Notes: a model not told the origin generated them from the letters alone. Positions 1-5,859 are shown, counted from the stretch's first letter. The stretch is 6,138 nucleotides of DNA from G001797105 sp964528155 (GCA_964528155.1 CAZGRL010000187.1:1-6138); one strand, 5' to 3'. Translations and numbers: made by a program.

Positions 1-79
1 AGCCGTAGAGCTCGTCGTTAGTCTACAAGGTAGGGGCGCTTTCACGATATCATCCCGAGTGAAACGAGGGGCACCCCAA

Positions 80-104
80 CCCCTCTTCCTGGAAGGGAGA
101 GGGG
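80..104. repeat. Short imperfect hairpin, first half of composite repeat unit 1
   Basis: The left arm CCCCTCT (80-86) pairs with AGAGGGG (98-104), and TCC (87-89) can pair with GGA (91-93), leaving AGGG (94-97) as a bulge. The hairpin sits 10 nt before the first 57-bp element. The similar hairpin at 191-213 sits at an equivalent distance before the second 57-bp element, so the two belong to a repeated arrangement. Confidence 0.55.
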
Positions 105-114
105 CAAAACGGCT

Positions 115-171
115 CCCCTCTCCCCGGAGGGTCGAAGATCACTTTGAGCGAGGCGAAAAGGGAGAGAGGGG
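115..171. repeat. 57-bp palindromic repeat element, copy 1
   Basis: This is the first of two 57-bp copies that match at 52 of 57 positions by hand alignment (the other is 223-279). It has CCCTCTCCCC at the left edge and GGGAGAGAGGGG at the right edge, which are nearly complementary. Between them is a conserved core reading AGGGTCGAAGATC and then TTTGAGCGA. The element can fold end to end and looks like a dispersed intergenic palindromic repeat (REP/MITE-like). It carries no coding capacity that I believe. Confidence 0.75.
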
Positions 172-190
172 TGTCGAGTCAACTCATTGG

Positions 191-213
191 CCCTGTCTCA
201 ATATGGGAGAGGG
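191..213. repeat. Short imperfect hairpin, first half of composite repeat unit 2
   Basis: CCCTGTCTC (191-199) pairs imperfectly (7 of 9) with GGGAGAGGG (205-213) across an AATAT loop. The right arm is also a perfect 9-bp inverted repeat of CCCTCTCCC at 224-232, with TCCTGCTTTT between them, so it could pair with either side. This gives two mutually exclusive folds at the junction of the repeat parts. Confidence 0.55.
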
Positions 214-222
214 TCCTGCTTT

Positions 223-279
223 TCCCTCTCCCCGTAGGGTCGAAGATCCCTTTGAGCGAAGCGAGAAGGGAGAGAGGGG
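223..279. repeat. 57-bp palindromic repeat element, copy 2
   Basis: This is the second copy of the element at 115-171, about 108 bp further on, with five mismatches. It contains an inner hairpin, CCCTT (248-252) with AAGGG (266-270) around GAGCGAAGCGAG. The GC-rich outer arms are CCCTCTCCC and GGGAGAGAGGG. Further G-rich sequence (GAGGGTGAGGGG) follows on the right. The two-copy tandem arrangement suggests local duplication or repeated insertion of one mobile palindromic element. Confidence 0.75.
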
Positions 280-304
280 AGGGTGAGGGGAGACGCGACA
301 GGCA

Positions 305-373
305 GGCGATCGTGCTACAGCTCAATTGTCTCTTGAGCGATTCTTCCATCTGCGGAACGCGCGCACGATCGCC
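305..373. repeat. 11-bp perfect inverted repeat with nested hairpin
   Basis: GGCGATCGTGC (305-315) is exactly complementary to GCACGATCGCC (363-373) across a 47-nt loop. The loop contains a second perfect stem, GCTCAA (320-325) with TTGAGC (333-338) around a 7-nt loop. The structure begins 63 nt past the stop of the minus-strand membrane-protein gene. It could be a 3' stabilising or terminating structure, or the edges of a small element. There is no U-run, so it is not a classical intrinsic terminator. Confidence 0.5.
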
Positions 374-435
374 ATTCCCGTCACGGCCGACACTGTACCT
401 ACGAGGACTAAGACCAAGAGAAGCTGCAGATCCAT

Positions 436-1116
436 CTATGGGTGCTGGCTGGCCTGTCGCGCGTCTGGTTGATGACCCCAGGGCCTGTCGGGCCACAATT
501 GATGTGACGTGGACTGGGAGAAGAATATGGCGACCGCAGACGAGGAAATTCCTATCACGAGGTGTGCAAGACCCAAAGCCCCTGACCGGGCGAGGGACAT
601 CCCCAGCCCGGCACCGAGCGCCCCTCCGCCCCCTAGGCCAATGATGAGGGTCCACTTGAGGAGGCCGCGGCCGGGCCTGGTGCGCGGCGCGATAAGTTCG
701 CGCCGGATGGCGTCGGAAGCGGAATAGGAGAGTGCGGGCAGGACCCACGCTATGATGAACGCCAGGCTCGTGAGCCCTGTAACTAGCCAAAACAAGTATC
801 CGCTGAGGATGGCAACCCATGACCGAACACTGACGAGCATGATACATGACCCTATGACAAATGTGCCTGCGAGTCGCGAGTAGTACGTATAGCACCGCCA
901 AGACCACATTGCCAGAAACGCGCCGATTGGGATGGTCGTCAGAGTTGCGACGATCAGGAGGGTGCGGGATGGGAGCTCTGGCGGTAGAAGAATGGCGCCG
1001 ATAAGAAGGCAGGCCACAAGGCCGTATACGAAGAACGCCGTGCCCACCACCTTCCAGAGCGGCCAACCTCTCATATGCGGCTGCTTTCTTCGCCTAGCAA
1101 CGCGTGTTTCAGACAT
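436..1116 (-). CDS. Polytopic membrane protein of unknown function (226 aa, about 6 TM)
   Basis: I do not recognise the family. A short basic N-terminus (RVARRRK, residues 5-11) is followed by hydrophobic segments at about 22-44, 52-72, 82-98, 104-129, 155-175 and 181-200. A cytoplasmic-looking charged loop with RRE and RTRPGR lies at 137-150. The fifth helix is unusually Gly-rich (LGGGGALGAGLG, 161-172), like a glycine zipper. The tail after residue 200 is polar and ends without a motif. The ATG at 1116 is supported by AGGTGA 6 nt upstream. The gene starts 13 nt after the stop of the C39-domain protein, so the two are almost surely co-transcribed and probably translationally coupled, which implies a functional partnership. 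Two hand-counted 60-nt blocks give about 52% GC, lower than the crt genes. A role as immunity protein, transporter or assembly partner is inference only. Confidence 0.75.
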   Translation of the reverse strand: MSETRVARRRKQPHMRGWPLWKVVGTAFFVYGLVACLLIGAILLPPELPSRTLLIVATLTTIPIGAFLAMWSWRCYTYYSRLAGTFVIGSCIMLVSVRSWVAILSGYLFWLVTGLTSLAFIIAWVLPALSYSASDAIRRELIAPRTRPGRGLLKWTLIIGLGGGGALGAGLGMSLARSGALGLAHLVIGISSSAVAIFFSQSTSHQLWPDRPWGHQPDARQASQHP

Positions 1117-1122
1117 CGACGT

Positions 1123-1128
1123 TCACCT
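1123..1128 (-). promoter_or_regulatory. Ribosome binding site of the membrane-protein gene in a 13-nt junction
   Basis: On the minus strand AGGTGA lies 6 nt before the ATG at 1116 and 1 nt after the TAG stop (1132-1130) of the upstream gene. A ribosome finishing the upstream gene covers this site, which favours translational coupling. The site also fixes the choice of ATG 1116 over the internal ATG at codon 15. Confidence 0.7.
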
Positions 1129-1129
1129 G

Positions 1130-3175
1130 CTAGTAGGAGCCGGGAGGGGATTTAGGTGCAGGATGAGCCGGCGGAGGGTCCGGGATCAGCTCATCAAGTT
1201 CGTCGACGAAGTTGCTAACTTCTTCCTTCACCTTGGAAGACACTCCCGCAACTTCGATCGCGACGGAGGCGACCAGGGCGACCATCGCGACGCCAGCGAG
1301 GAGGACTGGCGCTTCAACCACGATTCCAAAAAGCGCAGTAGCGCCAATCGCGACGGCCGCTACCGCAGTGGCAGCAGCAGCACCTATGAACAGTGCCGTT
1401 CCGAAATCCACACCAGTCGACACCCAGAACTCCTGGCTTCCAATTCCCTCATCCTTGTGCTCACCCAATCCGTAATCATACAGGTTCACGCCGACAGACG
1501 CCACTAGGCTTATGAGGATGTTGGATTTGCCGACCGATCCCTTGACCAAAGATGAGCCAATGCTCTCGCTGACTGTCGAAGGCAAGTACCGAGTTCCGGC
1601 CAAGCCGAGATCGTCGCGGAGGAGTGCAGGCGCCGAAACAGACACATACCCGCCATCGAGTTCCTTCAGGGTAAGCGCCATTGCGTCCAAGGTTCGATCT
1701 ATACCGCGAACCACTTTCACCCCCCGCGCATCCCACCGGATGATATCCGCCAGGGTGAACGGAAGGTCCTTGATACCCGGCGCGACATACCCCTCCGGCA
1801 TCGTAGGCGTCTGCGTGACGATTGCTGCAAAGTCTTCTTCCTGCGGTGACGGAGTGGCTGTGCTTTCCGGTGGTTCGTCGTTCTCGGTTGTCTCCGTTAA
1901 GAGAGTCGTCGCGGGCATTTCTCTCTTCCCAGGCGTCGCCACCGGCTTCGGGGCGGGCTCCGGATCCTTATCCTCCTCCCTCGGCGTCCCTTGGGTGGCC
2001 TGCGACGGAGAATAGATGACCGAGCGATGGTCCTCCTCTTGGTCCGACGGATCCTGCGCGGCCCTCGACTCCGTGGGCGTGACCATGACTCTGGAGGCCG
2101 CAGTGGCCTGAGCGGCATTCACCTCTGAAGGCGTCGCCACAACACTCGACGTCGTCTTCGGCGGCGAGGTCACGCCGGCGATCTCGTCATCGAAGCGCGG
2201 CTTCGACTTCTTCGGCTCCTTTTCTTTTTCCTTCTCCTTCGCTGGCGGGCTGGACTTTGGCGCCGAGCGGACGGGCGTGTAGTTCCCTCCACCACCGGCA
2301 TCCAGCATCCCACCGATCCCTTGCCTGAGCTTCGCCAGTGGCGTCGTGCTCACCAGCGCCATCAACCCGGCGGCGAAGGCGACCCACAGCGCCAGCACAC
2401 CTGGATCTGCCACTTCCGCCGGCGGTTCGCTCGCCACGGCCACGCCGCTGTTGCCCTGCAAGCCCCACAGCCGCTCGAACTCAGAGGCCGAAATGACCTG
2501 CTCGCCCAGCGACGGATCGTTGTAGGCCACCCATCGGCCATCGGACGAGATGCCGGTCACCGTGACGAAGTGGCCCGGCTGCCTTTCACCATTCGCGCCG
2601 AGGCTCACCACGACTGGGGACCCCGCGGCAAGCTGCGCCTGGAGCTGTTCGAAGGAGGCGCCGTGGAAGGCGAAAGAGCCGGTGTAGCCGAACGACTGCG
2701 CCGCGTAGGCCAGCTCCTCGACCCCGGTGCCGAAGTCATACATCATCCCATTATCTTGCAGCAACCCCAGCAGCGAAGCCGAGGTCGGGGCCGCGCCGGG
2801 GAGCGCGTCCAGCGCCATCCCCAACGCCTGCGCGCCGCAGGAAACGTCCCCCGGAGCCTGATACCGGACGGGGACGGAGATCGCCTCGAACGAGGCACCC
2901 ATGGGAGCCGGGTCGACAAAGGTCGGTGCCAGGACGTGGACGGTGATCTCGACCGGCGGCAACTCGCCGGCCTTCGGGACCTGCACCGCCGAGCCGTCGG
3001 CATGCGCCGGGGCGGGGTTGACCTCGCGCGACTGGGGTAGGGGGATGGGACATCCGTCGGGTGGGCAGTCATCGGCGGCCGAGGCCGGCAGCAGGGGGAC
3101 GAAAACCGCGGCGAGCAAAGCCGCCGCGGGGAGAACTCGGATGCAACTCGTCTGGAGCCTGTCGAAGGAGCGCAT
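1130..3175 (-). CDS. Exported C39/papain-like cysteine peptidase fused to an unknown hydrophobic C-terminal domain
   Basis: 681 aa. Residues 1-34 look like a Sec signal peptide (R13, hydrophobic 15-29, cleavage near A33/A34). Residues 98-250 resemble the C39-like peptidase fold: Q106 (oxyanion), C113 in SCGAQALGMALD, H202 in GHFVTVTG and D220 in YNDPS form the expected order and context. A membrane helix at about 258-278 is followed by basic residues (K282, R284). Residues 300-460 are low complexity, with KEKEKEKEPKK and seven Thr-Pro pairs. Residues 465-665 form a distinct domain I do not recognise, ending in two long hydrophobic helices (about 592-618 and 622-645) and an acidic, Pro-rich tail. 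No ABC-transporter domain is present, so this is not a bacteriocin exporter. Mature C37 and C42 may form a disulfide. ATG 3175 has a GGGGG ribosome site 5 nt upstream. Peptidase assignment is fairly sure; substrate and C-terminal function are unknown. Confidence 0.8.
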   Translation of the reverse strand: MRSFDRLQTSCIRVLPAAALLAAVFVPLLPASAADDCPPDGCPIPLPQSREVNPAPAHADGSAVQVPKAGELPPVEITVHVLAPTFVDPAPMGASFEAISVPVRYQAPGDVSCGAQALGMALDALPGAAPTSASLLGLLQDNGMMYDFGTGVEELAYAAQSFGYTGSFAFHGASFEQLQAQLAAGSPVVVSLGANGERQPGHFVTVTGISSDGRWVAYNDPSLGEQVISASEFERLWGLQGNSGVAVASEPPAEVADPGVLALWVAFAAGLMALVSTTPLAKLRQGIGGMLDAGGGGNYTPVRSAPKSSPPAKEKEKEKEPKKSKPRFDDEIAGVTSPPKTTSSVVATPSEVNAAQATAASRVMVTPTESRAAQDPSDQEEDHRSVIYSPSQATQGTPREEDKDPEPAPKPVATPGKREMPATTLLTETTENDEPPESTATPSPQEEDFAAIVTQTPTMPEGYVAPGIKDLPFTLADIIRWDARGVKVVRGIDRTLDAMALTLKELDGGYVSVSAPALLRDDLGLAGTRYLPSTVSESIGSSLVKGSVGKSNILISLVASVGVNLYDYGLGEHKDEGIGSQEFWVSTGVDFGTALFIGAAAATAVAAVAIGATALFGIVVEAPVLLAGVAMVALVASVAIEVAGVSSKVKEEVSNFVDELDELIPDPPPAHPAPKSPPGSY

Positions 3176-3180
3176 GCTTT

Positions 3181-3188
3181 CCCCCTTT
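3181..3188 (-). promoter_or_regulatory. Ribosome binding site of the C39-domain gene
   Basis: The minus strand reads AAAGGGGG, then AAAGC, then the ATG at 3175. The purine block at 5-nt spacing supports this start, which also gives a complete signal peptide. Confidence 0.65.
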
Positions 3189-3216
3189 CGCGTTCGACGT
3201 TCGATCCGGATAAATC

Positions 3217-3245
3217 AGATTAGCATGACGGAGGGGCGGAGTCAA
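3217..3245 (-). promoter_or_regulatory. Sigma70-type promoter of the C39/membrane-protein operon
   Basis: On the minus strand a -35 TTGACT (3245-3240, 5 of 6 to consensus) is followed after exactly 17 nt by -10 TAATCT (3222-3217, 4 of 6). Transcription would start near 3210, leaving a leader of about 35 nt before the ATG at 3175. It lies in the 90-nt gap after crtI and would let the C39/membrane-protein pair be expressed separately from the carotenoid genes. No operator is obvious. Confidence 0.65.
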
Positions 3246-3265
3246 CCATGCCCACGCGCGTTGTC

Positions 3266-4756
3266 CTATCTCTCTCTGCCCACGTCCTCGACCACCCTCT
3301 CCGCCACCAACCTGCCGGAGACGATCGCCGTCGGCAGGCCTGTCCCCGGGTGCGTGCTGGCGCCGGCGAAGTACAGGTTGTTGTAACGAGCGTGCCGATT
3401 ATGCGGTCGGAAATAGCCCATCTGGAAGAGCGAGTGGGCCAGGCCGTGGGTCGAGCCGCGCTCCAGGTTGAACCGGTCGCGCCAGTCCTCGGGGGTGAAA
3501 CTCATTTCGAACTTGAGATGCGCGTCGATGTCGGTCACGCCCAGCGTGCCCAATCTCAACAAGACAGCATTGCGCGCCCGTCGCTTCAGGTCAATCCAGT
3601 CCTGATCCCATTCCGGCCTCAGGTGACCGACCGGAACGATCGCCACGAGCGTGTCGCCGCCGGCCGGCGCCATGGCCGGGTCGAGGCGGACGGGAGCGTG
3701 CACGTACACGCTGGGCTCTTCTCCCATGGTCTGCTTGCTCTGGATCGTGTCGAAGTTGTCGCGGTAGCGGTCGGAGAGGAACAGCGTGTGGGGTGCGATC
3801 TGTGGATACGGTTGGTCTGTCGCCCACAGGAAGTTGACCGTCGAGCATGAGAAGCGGGCGCGATCGAAGCGCCAGGATGCTCCGTTCGGCGGTAGCAGCT
3901 CACGATAGACATATGGCAGATCGGCGTTGGCCACGACGACATCGGCGTCCAATGTCCGCCCGTCGTCCAACTCGACACCGTGTGCGCGCGAATCTCGCGC
4001 CAAGATGCGCGTGACAGGGGTGTTGAACGCGAACTCGACGCCCAAGCTCTCAGCCAGCCTCATCAAGGCATCGACAATCGAGCACATCCCGCCGCGCGGG
4101 TACCACACACCGTGCGACAATTCGGTGAACTGCATCATCGAGAACGTCGCCGGCGCCTGAAACGGACTCAACCCCATGTACATGTCCTGGAAGGTGAATG
4201 CGGCCTTCAAGCGTGGCTCATCGAAGAACCTCCGCATGTGGGCGTAGTGCGGGGTCAGCGCGCGCAGACGGAGGAACGCAAGTACGTTCGCCGGCGTGAT
4301 GAACTCCGCCAGAGAGCGGAAATTACGACGGACGATCCGTTCCATGGCCAGATCGTAGTGCGCCCGGCCTTCCTCGAAATATCGGACAAAGGCGGCGAAG
4401 CTCCCTTTCTCATACGCCTCAAGCTGCTCGCGCATGCGGTCGAGGTCTGCCGTCAGCTTGAGCTGTCTCCCATCGTCAAAGACAAGGTGGTAAGTCGGAT
4501 CTACTCGGGTGAGATCAAGCAGGTCATGCATGGATTCGCCCATGGCAGCGAACTCCTGCTCGTATAGCCTGGGCATGACGCACAAAGTCGGGCCGACGTC
4601 GAACACATGACCGTCACGCACGATGCGCGCGCAACGACCGCCCGGCTGATCGTTCTTCTCGACTACGCTGACATGGAAACCGCGCCGGGCCAGATGGATG
4701 GCGGCGCTCAGGCCTCCCGCGCCAGCGCCAATCACAATCACCCTTGCTCTACTCAT
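3266..4756 (-). CDS. crtI: CrtI-type phytoene desaturase
   Basis: 496 aa, the usual length for CrtI-type FAD-dependent carotenoid desaturases, which act on phytoene at the membrane surface. The N-terminus is a dinucleotide-binding fold: VIVIGAGAGGLSAA has G10-x-G12-x-x-G15, then the acidic residue E33 in VVEKNDQPGGR. FDVGPTLCVMP (52-62) and the mid-protein YPRGGMCSIVDAL match conserved CrtI blocks. The C-terminal flavin signature is FAGASTHPGTGLPTAIVSG (463-481). AGAGG near the start and an intact C-terminus argue for a functional enzyme. AGAGG lies 6 nt before ATG 4756. It follows the phytoene synthase gene by 26 nt. The family also contains CrtN, CrtD and CrtO-like enzymes, so the number of desaturations is not determined; pairing with a synthase favours phytoene to lycopene or a shorter series. 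Confidence 0.9.
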   Translation of the reverse strand: MSRARVIVIGAGAGGLSAAIHLARRGFHVSVVEKNDQPGGRCARIVRDGHVFDVGPTLCVMPRLYEQEFAAMGESMHDLLDLTRVDPTYHLVFDDGRQLKLTADLDRMREQLEAYEKGSFAAFVRYFEEGRAHYDLAMERIVRRNFRSLAEFITPANVLAFLRLRALTPHYAHMRRFFDEPRLKAAFTFQDMYMGLSPFQAPATFSMMQFTELSHGVWYPRGGMCSIVDALMRLAESLGVEFAFNTPVTRILARDSRAHGVELDDGRTLDADVVVANADLPYVYRELLPPNGASWRFDRARFSCSTVNFLWATDQPYPQIAPHTLFLSDRYRDNFDTIQSKQTMGEEPSVYVHAPVRLDPAMAPAGGDTLVAIVPVGHLRPEWDQDWIDLKRRARNAVLLRLGTLGVTDIDAHLKFEMSFTPEDWRDRFNLERGSTHGLAHSLFQMGYFRPHNRHARYNNLYFAGASTHPGTGLPTAIVSGRLVAERVVEDVGRER

Positions 4757-4762
4757 GCTGCG

Positions 4763-4767
4763 CCTCT
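4763..4767 (-). promoter_or_regulatory. Ribosome binding site of crtI
   Basis: AGAGG on the minus strand lies 6 nt before the crtI ATG, inside the 26-nt gap after the phytoene synthase stop (TAA, 4785-4783). No room for a terminator exists here, so the two genes form one transcript. Confidence 0.65.
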
Positions 4768-4782
4768 ACTGTCGCCTTTCGG

Positions 4783-5721
4783 TTAGCCGACACCGGCCAC
4801 GGGAGATCGGGTCGGAGGGATCGGACTCGGGGAACGACGCCGGGTTTCCGGCTTCGGTGTGGATGTGCGGTCCCGGTGGTAGTCTGATCGTAGGCGGAAC
4901 CCGTCTCGTTCGATCACGTTGAGCACGCGCTCAAATCGGGCGCAGTAGGCCAATCCGGCCAAGATCGCCCGAGCATGCTTCAGCCGCAGGATGTACCGCT
5001 TCCCATCTCGGAAACATCTGCGGGCGAGGGTCACTCGTCCGGCTACCCATTCACGATAGGCGGGTGAGTCCACATCCGCGGGTGAGATGTGGGCCGCCTC
5101 GATGACCTCCCGCGGGATGTTGTAGTAGCCCACCTTGGAGTCTTCGACCGTGTCGCGAAGCATGTGGCAGACGTGCGCGCCCGCCACGGCGAGGTGGCGT
5201 TCCGGCGTCTTCGGATACTCGTACGCGTTGCCGATGAAGTAGGACAGCCCGTCCATCACCGCGGTCGCCAGCGTCTCGGTGTAGTCGCCGAGTTCTCCGC
5301 GGGTGATGACCCGACCTCGGCGGCGAGCGTCGAAGGCCATCACCGCCATCATGTTCGAAAGGTAGGATTTCAGCCCACCGTGCTCACGCCGCTCGTGCGT
5401 GATCATACCGACCAGCAGTTTCTCTTCCGGCGTCAGGTCGCTTGGCCGCTCTCCGGCGTAGAGGCACTCTATCAACGACCTCTGTCGCGCCACGAACGCC
5501 AGTCGCTCGTGGCGTGGCAGGGCCGATGCGTCGATGACGTCATCCACCCAGCGGAAGTACGCATAAGCGCACATCGCGTCTTCAACCAGGTCGCCATCCA
5601 CCAGCCAGCGGATGGTGTAGTAGCTCTGCTTGCTGCCGGCCATGGTGATCGCTGCCGCCAGCGAAGTCAGGCTTTGTTCATCCATGTTGGATCCGATCAG
5701 AGTCGAATGTGTTGCAGACAT
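4783..5721 (-). CDS. crtB: Phytoene synthase-like enzyme (squalene/phytoene synthase family)
   Basis: 312 aa from ATG 5721. Members join two prenyl diphosphates head to head; beside crtI the likely reaction is 2 GGPP to phytoene. SKQSYY (30-35) is the substrate-entry motif. The first Asp-rich motif is YAYFRWVDDVID (D60, D61, D64) and the second is MLRDTVEDSKVGYYNIPRE (D190, D194), the two magnesium-diphosphate sites on an all-helical fold. The region between them (DYTETLATAVMDGLSYFIG, 146-164) departs from the usual YCYxVAGxVG pattern, and the second motif lacks the usual QxxNI before the RD, so this is a divergent branch. The last 35 residues are a disordered Arg/Ser/Pro tail. The start is chosen because GGAG precedes it by 10 nt; the frame stays open to 5940, but that extension looks non-coding. 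A squalene synthase-type activity is a less likely alternative. Confidence 0.85.
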   Translation of the reverse strand: MSATHSTLIGSNMDEQSLTSLAAAITMAGSKQSYYTIRWLVDGDLVEDAMCAYAYFRWVDDVIDASALPRHERLAFVARQRSLIECLYAGERPSDLTPEEKLLVGMITHERREHGGLKSYLSNMMAVMAFDARRRGRVITRGELGDYTETLATAVMDGLSYFIGNAYEYPKTPERHLAVAGAHVCHMLRDTVEDSKVGYYNIPREVIEAAHISPADVDSPAYREWVAGRVTLARRCFRDGKRYILRLKHARAILAGLAYCARFERVLNVIERDGFRLRSDYHRDRTSTPKPETRRRSPSPIPPTRSPVAGVG

Positions 5722-5731
5722 CGTGGAAATA

Positions 5732-5735
5732 CTCC
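5732..5735 (-). promoter_or_regulatory. Ribosome binding site deciding the crtB start
   Basis: The minus strand reads CTGGAG, then a 10-nt spacer, then ATG 5721. The next in-frame ATG (5682) has no comparable purine block, and the upstream in-frame ATG at 5940 would add 73 residues with no family resemblance. The spacing is slightly long. Confidence 0.5.
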
Positions 5736-5765
5736 AGCGTATCCTAGCGGTATCGGTTGAAGAGA

Positions 5766-5784
5766 GTGGAGGTCGATCCTCCAC
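5766..5784 (-). promoter_or_regulatory. Perfect hairpin/operator-like inverted repeat in the crtB leader
   Basis: GTGGAGG and CCTCCAC are exact 7-bp arms around a 5-nt loop, 45 nt upstream of the crtB start. It directly abuts a TATAGAT sequence (minus strand, 5791-5785) that could act as a -10 element. It may be a repressor or activator binding site, or a leader RNA hairpin. It does not cover the crtB ribosome site. Confidence 0.4.
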
Positions 5785-5859
5785 ATCTATACGTGAGCTT
5801 CGCGCGATCCGTCGCGACTCCGAATGTCTTGCGCGTTGGTCTTCCAAGCAACCGACGAC

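Larger units (their letters stand above)
1..435. other. Intergenic region with hairpin repeats, no convincing gene
   Basis: This stretch lies downstream of the last minus-strand gene. Open frames cross it on both strands, but their translations are Arg/Pro/Glu-rich products of the CCCTCTCCC/GGGAGAGGG repeats and show no domain or ribosome binding site. What can be seen is a tandem set of hairpin elements (about 80 to 279) and a nested inverted repeat (305 to 373). Positions 1 to 65 and 374 to 435 show nothing recognisable. No T-tract terminator follows the membrane-protein gene in its reading direction. Confidence 0.6.

Noticed and set aside
80..279. CRISPR array
   Set aside because: There are only two copies of a 57-bp palindromic element with repeat-like sequence between them, not short repeats with unique, even-length spacers, and no cas gene is near.
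144..644. 166-aa plus-strand frame across the repeat region
   Set aside because: It starts inside a repeat element, its N-terminal part is repeat translation, and the rest is antisense to the membrane-protein gene.
179..1066. 295-aa minus-strand frame overlapping the membrane-protein gene
   Set aside because: Its product is Arg/His/Pro-rich without domains and it ends inside the hairpin repeats. The overlapping frame at 436-1116 has clear membrane helices, a ribosome site and operon spacing.
2400..2880. C39 domain as part of a bacteriocin ABC exporter
   Set aside because: The protein has a signal peptide before the domain and no Walker A or ABC signature after it, so it is an exported stand-alone peptidase domain.
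2321..3040. 239-aa plus-strand frame opposite the C39 gene
   Set aside because: It is an antisense shadow typical of GC-rich coding DNA; its translation is Arg/Gly-rich and has no start signal, and the opposite strand has an intact peptidase domain.
3050..3175. Lipoprotein signal with C37 as the lipidated residue
   Set aside because: The residues before C37 (ASAADD) do not form a lipobox; an ordinary signal peptidase site after ASA fits better.
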